From Caproicibacter sp046707225 (lineage in GTDB: Bacteria; Bacillota; Clostridia; Oscillospirales; Acutalibacteraceae): 64,000 nucleotides of DNA. Positions 16,548 through 25,376 of the stretch are shown here, one piece after another. The stretch spans positions 11,105-75,104 of the forward strand of contig NZ_JBJKOP010000020.1 in assembly GCF_046707225.1 (NCBI RefSeq), read 5' to 3'. The notes under the pieces were generated by a model. The model saw nothing but the letters and a program-made list of their open reading frames with translations. It was not told where the DNA came from and ran no database searches. Position numbers and translations under genes: made by a program. Each line of letters opens with the position of its first letter. Position 1 is the stretch's first letter.

Positions 16548-17057
16548 TTGGAAAAAATAAGAGTAATTATTGACAATAAACAGAAAGCGGTCAAAATACC
16601 GACCGGGCTGCGTATGCTGGTGCGCCGTTGCTGTAATGCCGTTCTGAAACTGGAAAAGTTCGAAGGCCCGGCGGAGATCAGCGTGATTTTTGTCGACAAC
16701 GAGCAGATTCAGAAGCTGAACGCCCAGTATCGAAACAAGGATGCTGCGACGGATGTGCTTTCTTTCCCCATGGGGGAAAACGGAGTTTATGATGTTAACC
16801 ATGCGACCGGCGCCAAAATTCTTGGGGATATTGTCCTTTCCATGGAAAAGGCGGTAGAACAAGCGGATCGTTACGGGCATTCTCTGGAGCGTGAGGTCGG
16901 TTACCTGACGGCGCACTCCATGCTGCACCTTTTGGGATACGATCACGAAAAGGGCGGTATTGCGCGGGTCCGTATGCGCGAAAAGGAAGAAGAAGTTATG
17001 ATGCAGCTCGGTCTGCCGAGCACGGCCAGCTATGTTCTGGACGAGGATGAGGAATAG
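16548..17057 (+). CDS. ybeY: rRNA maturation endoribonuclease YbeY
   Basis: Zinc-dependent RNase involved in 16S rRNA 3' maturation and ribosome quality control. The three-histidine metal site is clear in TAHSMLHLLGYDHE at about residues 122-135, and the family stretch NAQYRNKDAATDVLSFPM precedes it. 169 residues, slightly longer than Escherichia coli YbeY. The start is TTG 16548 with GGGG 12-15 bases ahead; coupling to the phoH stop 3 bases upstream may help initiation. dgkA follows within 2 bases. Confidence 0.93.
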   Translation: MEKIRVIIDNKQKAVKIPTGLRMLVRRCCNAVLKLEKFEGPAEISVIFVDNEQIQKLNAQYRNKDAATDVLSFPMGENGVYDVNHATGAKILGDIVLSMEKAVEQADRYGHSLEREVGYLTAHSMLHLLGYDHEKGGIARVRMREKEEEVMMQLGLPSTASYVLDEDEE

Positions 17058-17059
17058 GA

Positions 17060-17575
17060 TTGCGCTTTTTAAAGAGCTTTAAGTACGCGTTTCGCGGGAT
17101 TGTTTACTGCATTAATAATGAGCGAAATATGCGGATACACACAGCAACAGCGCTGTATGTGTTTGTGTTTTCGTTTTTTTTTCATTTGACGCGGGCTGAA
17201 TATGCCGTGCTGTTTTTAACCTTTGCTCAGGTTGTCGCGGCGGAGCTGTTTAATACGGTCGCGGAAGAATTGTGCGATTTGAACGCGGCAAGCTTCAACC
17301 CCGTTGTGCGCATCGTGAAGGACATGGCGTCCGGCGGAGTCCTCGTGTGCGCGGTGTTTTCCGTTGCGGTCGGCGTATGCCTCTTCTGGAAGCCAAATGT
17401 TTTCGCGCAGATCCTTTGGTATTTTACACAGCATCCGATTCTGTTTTTGCTGCTGCCTCTTTTCACGGCGGCGGCTGTCTTTTATATCGTGCTTGGACCG
17501 CTTGGAATCCGCGACCGTCTGCGGAGAAGAAAAAACGGAAATAGGGAGAGATTTTTTGGTGGAACAGGGAAGTAA
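17060..17575 (+). CDS. dgkA: Diacylglycerol/undecaprenol kinase family protein
   Basis: Integral membrane kinase of the DgkA family; in Gram-positives the substrate is undecaprenol. Residues 1-110 carry the family pattern FKYAFRGIVYCINNERNMRIH and ELFNTVAEELCDL, the metal/ATP-binding glutamate motif. Where most members stop at ~130 residues, this one continues to 171, with an extra hydrophobic helix (HPILFLLLPLFTAAAVFYIV) and a basic tail. The start TTG 17060 is two bases after the ybeY stop, and its end overlaps the start of era by 20 bases. Confidence 0.87.
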   Translation: MRFLKSFKYAFRGIVYCINNERNMRIHTATALYVFVFSFFFHLTRAEYAVLFLTFAQVVAAELFNTVAEELCDLNAASFNPVVRIVKDMASGGVLVCAVFSVAVGVCLFWKPNVFAQILWYFTQHPILFLLLPLFTAAAVFYIVLGPLGIRDRLRRRKNGNRERFFGGTGK

Positions 17576-18479
17576 AAAATCAGCGTTTATCGCGATTGTC
17601 GGAAGGCCGAACGTAGGCAAATCGTCGCTTTTGAACTCGATGCTCGGGCAAAAGATCGCGATTGTTTCACAAAAGCCGCAGACCACGCGCACACGTATTA
17701 TGGGCGTCCTGACGGAGGAAGAAACGCAGACCGTTTTTATCGACACGCCCGGGCTGCTTCAGCCTCGCAATCGTCTTGGGGAATTTATGGTGCGTTCCGT
17801 TCTGGAATCCGTTTCCGGCGTGGACGCCTGTCTGCTGGTGGTGGAAGCGGGAAGAAAAACCTCCCGCTCCGCGCTGGAACTGGTCGACCGGTTCCGGTCG
17901 CAGAACATGCCGGCGATTCTGGCCATTAACAAAATCGACCTGCTGCAGGACAAGACTGCCCTGATGGAACAGATTGCGGGCGCGACCCGGCTTTATGACT
18001 TTGAGGCGGTGGTTCCCGTATCCGCGAAGACCGGCAGCGGAGTTGCGGACCTGAAAAAGGAGCTTTTTGCCCTGGCGGAGCCCGGAGAGCATTTCTTTGA
18101 CGACGATACCCTGACCGATCAGCCGGAACGGGTGATCGCCTCTGAAATTGTGCGGGAAAAACTTCTTCGGCTTCTGAGCGCCGAGATTCCGCACGGAATC
18201 GGGGTTGTGGTCGAACGGATGGCGGAACGGCCGGACCGCGGCGGGATTACCGACATCACCGCAACCATTTACTGTGAGCGCGAATCTCATAAGGCGATCA
18301 TCATTGGCAAAAGCGGGGATATGCTCAAGCGGGTCGGCACCTATGCGCGCGAGGATATGGAGCAGTTTTTCGGCTGCAAGGTGAATTTGCAGCTCTGGGT
18401 AAAAGTGAAGGAAAACTGGCGCAACCGCCAGTCCGCGCTGCGGATGATGGGCTACGACTCCTCCGGATTCGACGCCTGA
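17556..18479 (+). CDS. era: GTPase Era
   Basis: Ribosome-assembly GTPase binding the 16S 3' end. 307 residues. G1 is GRPNVGKSSLLN near residue 15, G3 DTPGLLQP, G4 NKID and G5 SAK. The C-terminal KH domain (~200-300) contains IIIGKSGDMLKRVGTYAR. Start choice: TTG 17556 lies 7 bases after GGGAG; the adjoining GTG 17559 is the alternative. The reading frame extends further upstream but only as a shadow of dgkA. Followed by a 130-base gap, then yqzL and recO, as in Bacillus except that cdd is absent. Confidence 0.95.
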   Translation: MVEQGSKKSAFIAIVGRPNVGKSSLLNSMLGQKIAIVSQKPQTTRTRIMGVLTEEETQTVFIDTPGLLQPRNRLGEFMVRSVLESVSGVDACLLVVEAGRKTSRSALELVDRFRSQNMPAILAINKIDLLQDKTALMEQIAGATRLYDFEAVVPVSAKTGSGVADLKKELFALAEPGEHFFDDDTLTDQPERVIASEIVREKLLRLLSAEIPHGIGVVVERMAERPDRGGITDITATIYCERESHKAIIIGKSGDMLKRVGTYAREDMEQFFGCKVNLQLWVKVKENWRNRQSALRMMGYDSSGFDA

Positions 18480-18609
18480 CAAATTTTTTAGAAAGCACAT
18501 TTTTCTTGAAAATTGTGTCATTTTATGGGGTAAATTCATTTATTTACCGCTCATAGATACTGACGAAAGGCAAATACTTTGAATAGTATCATAAAAAGGA
18601 GCGGTAATC

Positions 18610-18774
18610 TTGGATAAGAAGACAGCATGGGATAGTTTCCAACATACGGGAAGTGTCAAGGATTACTTGATCTACAGCCAGCTTCGTCAGGTTGACGAGG
18701 AGGAACAGTTGCAGGAGGACCGGAATGAGGACGGACGCCGAGGGCTTGGTTATCATGGAGAAATGCGTGGGTGA
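18610..18774 (+). CDS. yqzL: YqzL family small protein
   Basis: 54 residues: MDKKTAWDSFQHTGSVKDYL continuing with IYSQLRQVDEEEQLQED. The pattern W..F..TG....YL.Y..L matches the small YqzL protein that sits between era and recO in Bacillus subtilis, the same place as here. The TTG start at 18610 has AAGGAG 9 bases upstream. The last 50 bases overlap the start of recO in another frame, so its C-terminal tail (GLGYHGEMRG) is probably not conserved. Function unknown. Confidence 0.72.
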   Translation: MDKKTAWDSFQHTGSVKDYLIYSQLRQVDEEEQLQEDRNEDGRRGLGYHGEMRG

Positions 18775-19489
18775 CAGCGATCGGCTGATCACCGTTCTCA
18801 CCAAAGAAAAAGGGGTTTTGCGGGCTTTTGTCCAGCGGCCGGGCCGGGCCAAAAACGGCAGGCTTTCAGCGACAAGGCTTTTCAGTTACTCCCGCTTCAC
18901 AATTTTTGAGGGGCGGGATAAATACATAATCGACGACGCCCGGCCGATCGAAGTGTTTTTTGACCTTCGAAAGGATATCGAGCGTCTTTCGCTTGCCCAA
19001 TATTTCTGTGAGCTTTCCCTTGCTCTTGCTCCGCAGGATTCGCCCGCCGGGGAATATCTCCGCCTGGTTCTCAACGCGCTTTATTTTCTTGGCCGCGGGG
19101 ACCGGCCCGCGCGCATCATCAAATCGGTCGTGGAAATGCGCATGCTGGCTCTTTCGGGCTATCAGCCCGATCTGGTCGGGTGTTCGGAATGCGGGAAGTT
19201 TGAATCGGACATTATGTATTTCCTTCCGGTTTCCGGCAGAATTGTCTGCGGAGAATGCGGCTGTCCTCGCGGGGAAACGTCTGTTCGACTGGGGCGCGGC
19301 GCAATGGCGGGACTGCGGCATACGATTTACGCGGGACTGGAAAAAGCCTTTTCCTTCACGCTCTCTCCGCAGGGAACGGAAGAATTGGGGCGAGCCGCGG
19401 AAGCCTATGTCCTCAGCACGCTGAGCCGAAGTTTTGCCACTTTGGACTTTTATCACGCAACGGCCGGGGACACCGGGTGGAAAGGGTAA
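18725..19489 (+). CDS. recO: DNA repair protein RecO
   Basis: Recombination mediator that works with RecR to load RecA on SSB-coated DNA. 254 residues: an OB-fold N-terminus (TDAEGLVIMEKCVGDSDRLITVLT), then GRAKNGRLSATRLFSYSRF, and a zinc finger CSECGKF...CGECG at ~157-180. ATG 18725 lies 6 bases after AGGAGG; the frame extends upstream but without family sequence. It overlaps yqzL by 50 bases, suggesting translational coupling. Confidence 0.93.
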   Translation: MRTDAEGLVIMEKCVGDSDRLITVLTKEKGVLRAFVQRPGRAKNGRLSATRLFSYSRFTIFEGRDKYIIDDARPIEVFFDLRKDIERLSLAQYFCELSLALAPQDSPAGEYLRLVLNALYFLGRGDRPARIIKSVVEMRMLALSGYQPDLVGCSECGKFESDIMYFLPVSGRIVCGECGCPRGETSVRLGRGAMAGLRHTIYAGLEKAFSFTLSPQGTEELGRAAEAYVLSTLSRSFATLDFYHATAGDTGWKG

Positions 19490-19493
19490 AAAG

Positions 19494-20021
19494 ATGGAAC
19501 GGAGAGAGGACCTGAAGATCCGTTTGGCGGAGCAGGCGGATTTTTCAGAGATTTTATCGCTTTATGCCGGCGCGATGCGGAAAATGCGCGAAGAAGGCAT
19601 CGACCAGTGGGACGAATTTTACCCGCATGAAACAGATTTGCTGCAAGACGTTGAGCGGGGTGAAATGCTGCTTTTGACAATGGACGGGAAACCGGTTTCC
19701 GCAGCTGTGCTGAACGCGGAGCAATCGCCCGAATATGAAGCGGTCGAGTGGCATATTGGTAGAGTGGACCCGCCTGGAGTGATTCACCGCCTTTGCGTCA
19801 GCGCGCAGGGACAGGGGAAAGGTTTGGGAAGGCAGACCCTGAAGGCTGCCGAACACTGGGCGCGCGAACTTGGGTACCGCTACATACGACTCGACACCTT
19901 TACAAAAAATCCGCAGGCAATCAAATTATATGAATCTGCGGGTTATCAGAGGGCTGGAAATGTAACATATCGCAAAGGGCTTTTTCTCTGCTACGAAAAA
20001 CTTCTGGATGGTGAAGGATGA
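19494..20021 (+). CDS. GNAT family N-acetyltransferase
   Basis: 175-residue acetyltransferase fold. The acetyl-CoA loop is seen as VSAQGQGKGLGRQTLKAA (motif A, Q/RxxGxG/A) at about 100-117, followed by LDTFTKNPQAIKLYESAGYQ (motif B). Substrate unknown. Start ATG 19494, with AAAGGG at 7-12 bases, is five bases after the recO stop. It overlaps the ACT gene start by four bases (ATGA), so the two are probably translationally coupled. Confidence 0.88.
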   Translation: MERREDLKIRLAEQADFSEILSLYAGAMRKMREEGIDQWDEFYPHETDLLQDVERGEMLLLTMDGKPVSAAVLNAEQSPEYEAVEWHIGRVDPPGVIHRLCVSAQGQGKGLGRQTLKAAEHWARELGYRYIRLDTFTKNPQAIKLYESAGYQRAGNVTYRKGLFLCYEKLLDGEG

Positions 20022-20422
20022 AACTGGAACTGATAAAAGGTGAATTTACAGTCTGCAAGATCCTAAATGCAAAGGATGCTTCTCTTTCCGGAAATTTTGT
20101 ATCCGTTACAAAGACAAAGGATGAAATTTCATTGGTTTGTCCGACTGAGAATGTGCCGGAGCATTGCGCGGTCAGAGAAGACGGTTGGGCTTGTGTGAAA
20201 GCGGCCGGCCCTCTCGATTTTTCTTTGATCGGAATTTTGGCGAGGATTTCCGCGATTTTAGCAGAGAATAAAATCAGTATTTTCGCGGTTTCTACCTTTG
20301 ATACGGATTATATTCTGATGAAGGATGAAAAGCTGAACCAAGCCGTTGCGGCTCTTCGGGAAAATGGTTACGAGTTCTCTGCGCAGCGGCCTGTAAGGGA
20401 GGAAAAACAAATACATGCCTAG
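20018..20422 (+). CDS. ACT domain protein
   Basis: 134 residues with one clear C-terminal ACT-type fold: GPLDFSLIGILARISAILAENKISIFAVSTFDTDYILM, the segment seen in amino-acid-sensing ACT_7/CASTOR-like proteins. The N-terminal half resembles a second, diverged ACT unit. It presumably binds an amino acid; ligand and partner are unknown. It overlaps its neighbours on both sides (GNAT gene by 4 bases, mutS2 by 8), so it belongs to the recO-GNAT-ACT-mutS2 transcription unit. Confidence 0.8.
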   Translation: MKLELIKGEFTVCKILNAKDASLSGNFVSVTKTKDEISLVCPTENVPEHCAVREDGWACVKAAGPLDFSLIGILARISAILAENKISIFAVSTFDTDYILMKDEKLNQAVAALRENGYEFSAQRPVREEKQIHA

Positions 20423-22793
20423 TGAAGGAATACAAAAGCACGCGCGGGCTCTGGAGCTCGATAAGATATTAAAGCTGCTTGCGTCCAGAACCGCGTGCGA
20501 CGACGCGGCGCGGATTGCGGAAAATCTGGTGCCGTCAACATCCCCGGATGAAGTCGGAAGGCTTTTGCAGGAAACCGACGACGCTTATGTGATGATGGCC
20601 CGTTTTGGGGCCCCGCCGTTCGGCGGGCTTACCGACGTGACGAATTCCCTGCGAAGGGCTCAGGCCGGAGGAATGCTGACCATGGCGGAGTTGCTGAGGG
20701 TTTCCGGGCTTCTGCGCACGCTGAGGGCCGTTGTGGAATGGCGAAGCAAAAGCGAAGGAGTGAAAAGCTGCCTGGATGACCGGTTCTCCATGCTGATGCC
20801 GAATCAGTATCTGGAAAACCGCATCAGTCAGGCGATTTTATCGGAAGAGGAAATGGCGGACGGCGCTTCACAGGCGCTTTCCGCAATCCGCAGAAAAATC
20901 CGAAACGCGTCCTCCAAAGCGCGAGAGGTTCTCGACAGGATGATCCGGTCCGCGTCCTATCAGAAATATCTTCAGGACCCGATCGTCACCATCCGCGGGG
21001 GGCGTTTCGTCGTTCCGGTCAGGGCCGAATACCGCAATGAAGTGCCCGGCCTTGTACACGACACATCCGCCAGCGGCTCCACTTTGTTTGTGGAACCATT
21101 GAGCGCCGTCGAATTAAACAATCAGGTACGGGTGCTTCAGTCGGAGGAAAAAAAGGAGATCGAGCGGATTCTCTCGGAGCTTTCCGCGGAAGCCGGGGGA
21201 TTCGCCGACACCATCCTCCGCGGGTATCACACGGCGGTGGAACTCAACGTAATCTTTGCCAAAGCGGACCTCGCTTACCGGATGAAGGCGACGATGCCGA
21301 AGGTGAACGACCGGGGGCGGATCGTGCTGAAAAAGGCCCGCCATCCGCTGATCAACCCCAAGGCCGTGGTACCGACGGATATTGAGCTTGGGATACGGTT
21401 CGACACTCTTGTGATTACCGGGCCGAACACGGGCGGCAAGACGGTTTCGCTGAAAACGGTCGGCCTGCTTACCCTGATGGCCATGTGCGGACTGATGATC
21501 CCCACCGCGGAGGACAGCGAGATTTCCGTTTTTCAGCAGGTCCTTGCAGACATCGGGGACGAACAGAGTATTGAGCAGTCTCTGTCAACCTTTTCCGCGC
21601 ATATGACAAATATCATACAGATCATGAAGCGGGCGGGGCCGGGCAGCCTGATTCTTCTGGACGAACTCGGCGCGGGAACGGACCCCGTGGAGGGCGCGGC
21701 GCTAGCGGAGGCAATCTTGGAAGCCCTTCGCGCGAAGGGCGCCAGAATCGCGGCGACCACGCACTACGCGGAGCTGAAAGCCTATGCCCTGCAAACGCGG
21801 GGGGTGGAAAACGCCTCCTGTGAATTCAATGTTGAGACCCTTCGGCCCACCTACCGCCTGCTGATCGGCGTTCCGGGGCGTTCCAACGCGTTTGCCATTT
21901 CGCTTCGCCTTGGAATGGAGAATCCGGTTGTCGAACGGGCGAAAGACCTTGTTTCTCAGGAAAACACAAGATTTGAGGATGTGGTGCAGACTCTGGAATC
22001 CAGCCGCCAGAAGCTGGAGGGTGAGCGCGAAGAAGCGCGGCAAGCACGGGTTCGGGCGGAAGAAATGCGCCGTCAGGCGGAGGAAAAGTTGGAACAGGTC
22101 CAAAAGGAAGCGGACGGCGAATTGGAGAAAGCGCGGGAAAAAGCGGCCCAGCTGGTCGCAAGGACCCGCGCGCAGGCCGACTCTATTCTGAACGAGTTGG
22201 AAGAAGTGAAAAAGCAGCGGAACAAGGCGCTGACCGCGGAACAAAAGGCGAGGATGAACGCCGGCATGAGGGAACTGGAAAACGGAGCCGACCCGGTCCG
22301 CGAAAAGGGAAACGGAGACTATGTCCTTCCGCGTCCGCTCAAAGCGGGCGATGCCGTGCTGATTTTTGATCTCGATAAAAAAGGTACGGTAATCCGTCCG
22401 CCCGAAGGGGATTCCGGTGAAGCGCTGATTCAGGCCGGTATTCTCCAGACGCGCGTTCCTGTCTCGAACCTCCGGCTTCTGCGGGAAAAACCGCAGCGCA
22501 CGCCGGTTGGCAGGGTAACCCGGAACGTGACGTCCCGCGCGACGGCGAAAGTGACGACGGAATGCGACCTGAGAGGGCAGGCTGCGGACGAGGCGGTCAT
22601 GAATCTGGACCGATTCCTTGATTCCGCGCTGCTCAGCGGGGTCGACCAGCTGACCGTGATTCACGGCAAGGGCACCGGCACGCTGAGAGCCGCCGTGCAG
22701 CAGCACCTGAAGAATCATCCGAGCGTCAGAAGCTACCGGCTCGGCACGTTCGGAGAGGGTGAGTCCGGCGTAACGATTGTGGAACTCAAATAA
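20415..22793 (+). CDS. mutS2: Endonuclease MutS2
   Basis: 792 residues, family length. The MutS core and clamp region occupy ~1-310. The ATPase has Walker A GPNTGGKT near residue 336, then LLDELGAGTDPVEGAALAEA and the TTHYAELK switch. A long charged coiled coil follows (~515-640) and a C-terminal Smr endonuclease domain with CDLRGQ and VIHGKGTGTLR. There is no N-terminal mismatch-recognition domain, as expected for MutS2, which acts in recombination suppression and on stalled or collided ribosomes. Start ATG overlaps the ACT gene end. Confidence 0.95.
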   Translation: MPSEGIQKHARALELDKILKLLASRTACDDAARIAENLVPSTSPDEVGRLLQETDDAYVMMARFGAPPFGGLTDVTNSLRRAQAGGMLTMAELLRVSGLLRTLRAVVEWRSKSEGVKSCLDDRFSMLMPNQYLENRISQAILSEEEMADGASQALSAIRRKIRNASSKAREVLDRMIRSASYQKYLQDPIVTIRGGRFVVPVRAEYRNEVPGLVHDTSASGSTLFVEPLSAVELNNQVRVLQSEEKKEIERILSELSAEAGGFADTILRGYHTAVELNVIFAKADLAYRMKATMPKVNDRGRIVLKKARHPLINPKAVVPTDIELGIRFDTLVITGPNTGGKTVSLKTVGLLTLMAMCGLMIPTAEDSEISVFQQVLADIGDEQSIEQSLSTFSAHMTNIIQIMKRAGPGSLILLDELGAGTDPVEGAALAEAILEALRAKGARIAATTHYAELKAYALQTRGVENASCEFNVETLRPTYRLLIGVPGRSNAFAISLRLGMENPVVERAKDLVSQENTRFEDVVQTLESSRQKLEGEREEARQARVRAEEMRRQAEEKLEQVQKEADGELEKAREKAAQLVARTRAQADSILNELEEVKKQRNKALTAEQKARMNAGMRELENGADPVREKGNGDYVLPRPLKAGDAVLIFDLDKKGTVIRPPEGDSGEALIQAGILQTRVPVSNLRLLREKPQRTPVGRVTRNVTSRATAKVTTECDLRGQAADEAVMNLDRFLDSALLSGVDQLTVIHGKGTGTLRAAVQQHLKNHPSVRSYRLGTFGEGESGVTIVELK

Positions 22794-22866
22794 CGCAGAA
22801 CAGAAAAAGCGCAGACGTTAAACCGAAGCGGCCCATTTGAATGTTATTATGATGGGAGGGAAAACC

Positions 22867-23526
22867 ATGCAGCCAAAACACATGCGGGGAAAAAGCGCGG
22901 GGAGCAGAGTCCTGACGGGGGCTCTCTCGGTTCTTGTCGTACTGTTGGGAGCCTTGTGCATTCTCAGCTGGATGATTTTGAACGATCCGAACGCGGGAAC
23001 CTCTATGCCGCAGCCGTCGGACGCGGCGGTTTCCAAGGTGATTTCGGCCTCCGTTGCAGGCAAAGAGGTCAGCCTGACGCCGGAGGAAGTAAGCGGCTGG
23101 CTGAATTTTCTGATCCAAAAGGATAAAAACGCGCAAAGCGGCTCGGTATTTACGGCTGTTTCCGTCACGGCGGGAGAGGACGGCACGGCGGAGGTCTATG
23201 CCCCTGTGCGCTACGGCGGCAAAACGTTCGGCGTTCTGATGAACGTGTCCCCTTCGTTCGATCAGGCGTCGGAGCAGATGAAGTTTGCCGTCAACTCGGT
23301 GCGCGTTGGGCGGCTGCCTGTTCCTGTCGGCTTTGCCATGGATTACCTGGAGAAAGGACTGCCGTCCCTTCTTGCCCGCAAGGACAACACGCTGGCCTGC
23401 AATACGGCCTCCCTGTTTCGCGTGGATTACTCCGGTGCGTCCGCGCAGCTCAGGATGACCCAGATGAAACTGCTGAATCAGCTTTTTGTTCTTCAATTCA
23501 CAATCCAGCTGGGGCTCACCGGGTGA
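22867..23526 (+). CDS. Membrane-anchored protein, possibly YpmS/DUF2140-like
   Basis: 219 residues: a short basic N-terminus, one transmembrane anchor (about 17-40, VLTGALSVLVVLLGALCILSW region), then an extracellular domain. The exported part has SLTPEEVSGWLNFLI, an extended beta pattern, and VGRLPVPVGFAMDYL, which resembles the L-T-x-x-x-hN... and lPVP motifs of YpmS-type proteins. Identification is tentative. ATG 22867 follows GGGAGGG at 6 bases. It sits between mutS2 and the promoter of the SRP genes. Confidence 0.5.
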   Translation: MQPKHMRGKSAGSRVLTGALSVLVVLLGALCILSWMILNDPNAGTSMPQPSDAAVSKVISASVAGKEVSLTPEEVSGWLNFLIQKDKNAQSGSVFTAVSVTAGEDGTAEVYAPVRYGGKTFGVLMNVSPSFDQASEQMKFAVNSVRVGRLPVPVGFAMDYLEKGLPSLLARKDNTLACNTASLFRVDYSGASAQLRMTQMKLLNQLFVLQFTIQLGLTG

Positions 23527-23534
23527 AATATCCC

Positions 23535-23563
23535 TTGACAGCCCCTTGGTTTTATAGTATAAT
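23535..23563 (+). promoter_or_regulatory. Consensus sigma-A promoter of ylxM-ffh-rpsP
   Basis: TTGACA (23535-23540), 17 bases, TATAAT (23558-23563); 48 bases to the ylxM start. Confidence 0.88.
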
Positions 23564-23611
23564 CATTGCTTGTAAAGAGAAATAACTTTACACCGTAACG
23601 GAGGCGGTCAG

Positions 23612-23974
23612 ATGGCGAAGAATTTGAATATTTCGCTTCTGCTCGATTTTTACGGTTCAATGCTGACCGAGAAACAGAGGCGGATCGTCGAGTATTATTA
23701 CGACGACGATCTGTCCCTTTCCGAAATCGCGGAAAACGAAGGCATCACCCGTCAGGGCGTGCGCGACTTTGTCAAGCGCTCCGAAGGGCTGCTCCTTGAA
23801 ATGGAGCAAAAGCTCGGCCTTGTCCGCAGATTCCGCGAAATGATGGACGGTCTTCAGAAAATCGACGAGGCGGCGGGCCGCATCCGGGAATATAACGAAC
23901 ACTATATTTATGCGCGGGAAATTGATGAAAGCGCAAAGCAGATTTTGGAAATTACCCGCAGGCTCTGCGAATAG
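23612..23974 (+). CDS. ylxM: YlxM/p13-like DNA-binding protein
   Basis: 120-residue helix-turn-helix protein of the YlxM (UPF0122) family, which in Gram-positives accompanies ffh and modulates SRP. The sigma-70 region 4-like HTH covers ~15-60: LTEKQRRIVEYYYDDDLSLSEIAENEGITRQGVRDFVKR. The C-terminal half is helical and charged. Start ATG 23612 follows GGAGG at 8 bases. ffh starts 11 bases downstream, so the pair is co-transcribed from a consensus promoter. Confidence 0.9.
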   Translation: MAKNLNISLLLDFYGSMLTEKQRRIVEYYYDDDLSLSEIAENEGITRQGVRDFVKRSEGLLLEMEQKLGLVRRFREMMDGLQKIDEAAGRIREYNEHYIYAREIDESAKQILEITRRLCE

Positions 23975-23985
23975 GAGGAACCGTT

Positions 23986-25314
23986 TTGGCGTTTGAAAAT
24001 CTATCGGAAAAACTTTCGGCGGCGTTCAAGCGCCTGCGCTCCAAGGGCAAGCTCAATGAGTCGGATGTGAAGGAAGCCATGCGGGAGGTCCGTCTGGCTC
24101 TTCTGGAGGCGGACGTCAACTACAAGGTTGCAAAGGACTTTGTCGCAAAGGTGAGCGAGCGCGCCGTAGGAAACGAGGTCATGGAAAGCCTGACTCCGGC
24201 GCAGATGGTCATTAAGATTGTCAACGAAGAGCTGACGGCTTTGATGGGCGGTGGGGAAACCCGGCTGAACAGCCCGTCATCCCCGCCGGCGGTCGTGCTT
24301 TTCTGCGGGCTGCAGGGTTCCGGTAAAACGACCCACGCCGCGAAGCTGGCGCTGATGCTGAAAAATCAGGGCCACCGTCCGCTTCTGGTCGCGTGCGACG
24401 TTTACCGCCCTGCCGCGATTCAGCAGCTGCAGGTTCTGGGAAGCCAGGCGGGCGTGCCCGTGTTCGAACAGGGGGCCGGCGACCCGGTGAAAATCAGCCG
24501 GGAGGCCGTGAAGCACGCAAAGGACTACGGCAATGACTTTGTCCTGATCGACACCGCCGGACGTCTGCAGATTGACGAGGCTCTGATGGACGAGCTTCGC
24601 CGAATCAAGGAAGCGGTTCCTCCCACCGATATCCTGCTGGTTGTGGATGCCATGACCGGTCAGGAAGCGGTCAACGTGGCGAAATCGTTTCATGAGCTTC
24701 TCGATATCACGGGCGTGGTCCTGACCAAGCTGGACGGCGACGCGAGAGGCGGCGCCGCGCTTTCGGTGCGCGCCGTGACCGGCAGGCCGATCAAATTCGC
24801 CGGCATCGGTGAAAAGCTCTCGGACCTTGAGGTATTCCATCCGGACCGCATGGCGTCCCGCATTCTGGGAATGGGCGACGTGCTTACTCTCATTGAGGAT
24901 GCCCAGAAGAATCTGGACCAGAAGGCTGCCCAAAAAGCTGCGGAAAAGATGATGCAGAATCGGATGGATCTGAACGACCTGCTCGACCAGATTCGCCAGA
25001 TGAAGAAGATGGGGCCGATTCAGGATGTTCTGAACAAGATGCCGGGGATGGGCCAGCAGCTCAAGGATGTGCAGATCGACGACCGGCAGATTGACCGGAC
25101 GGAGGCGATCCTGCTTTCCATGACGCCGCAGGAACGCGAGAAGCCGGAGCTGATGAACCCGTCGCGCAAGAGGCGCATCGCCGCGGGGAGCGGCATGAAG
25201 GTGGAAGATGTCAACCGGCTTTTAAAGCAGTTTGAGCAGACCCGCAAGCTGATGAAGCAGTTTAAGAAAAAAGGCATGCGCCGGCGTTTTGCCGGGATGG
25301 GACTGCCGTTTTAA
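23986..25314 (+). CDS. ffh: Signal recognition particle protein Ffh (SRP54)
   Basis: GTPase that binds signal peptides and 4.5S/6S-type SRP RNA and docks with FtsY. 442 residues: N domain (1-~90), G domain with GLQGSGKTTHAAKLA near 107, DTAGRLQID, TKLDGDARGG and ATGRPI-like VTGRPIKFAGIGE, then the methionine-rich M domain (~300-442; MKKMGPIQDVLNKMPGMGQQ and a basic C-terminus). The start is TTG 23986, 7 bases after GGAGG; no ATG gives a better fit. rpsP follows after a hairpin. Confidence 0.96.
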   Translation: MAFENLSEKLSAAFKRLRSKGKLNESDVKEAMREVRLALLEADVNYKVAKDFVAKVSERAVGNEVMESLTPAQMVIKIVNEELTALMGGGETRLNSPSSPPAVVLFCGLQGSGKTTHAAKLALMLKNQGHRPLLVACDVYRPAAIQQLQVLGSQAGVPVFEQGAGDPVKISREAVKHAKDYGNDFVLIDTAGRLQIDEALMDELRRIKEAVPPTDILLVVDAMTGQEAVNVAKSFHELLDITGVVLTKLDGDARGGAALSVRAVTGRPIKFAGIGEKLSDLEVFHPDRMASRILGMGDVLTLIEDAQKNLDQKAAQKAAEKMMQNRMDLNDLLDQIRQMKKMGPIQDVLNKMPGMGQQLKDVQIDDRQIDRTEAILLSMTPQEREKPELMNPSRKRRIAAGSGMKVEDVNRLLKQFEQTRKLMKQFKKKGMRRRFAGMGLPF

Positions 25315-25320
25315 TTTAAA

Positions 25321-25344
25321 TTCACCCGGCTTTCGGGCCGGTGA
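25321..25344 (+). other. Hairpin between ffh and rpsP
   Basis: TTCACCCGGC and GCCGGTGAA pair with one bulge around a 6-base loop, right after the ffh stop. There is no T tract, so it is more likely an RNA processing or stability element than a terminator. Confidence 0.45.
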
Positions 25345-25376
25345 AGATAGATGCAAGGTTCGTGGAGGTGAAATAA

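Noticed and set aside
21702..22718. 338-codon frame antisense to mutS2
   Set aside because: Shadow of the charged coiled-coil part of MutS2; no SD or family motif.
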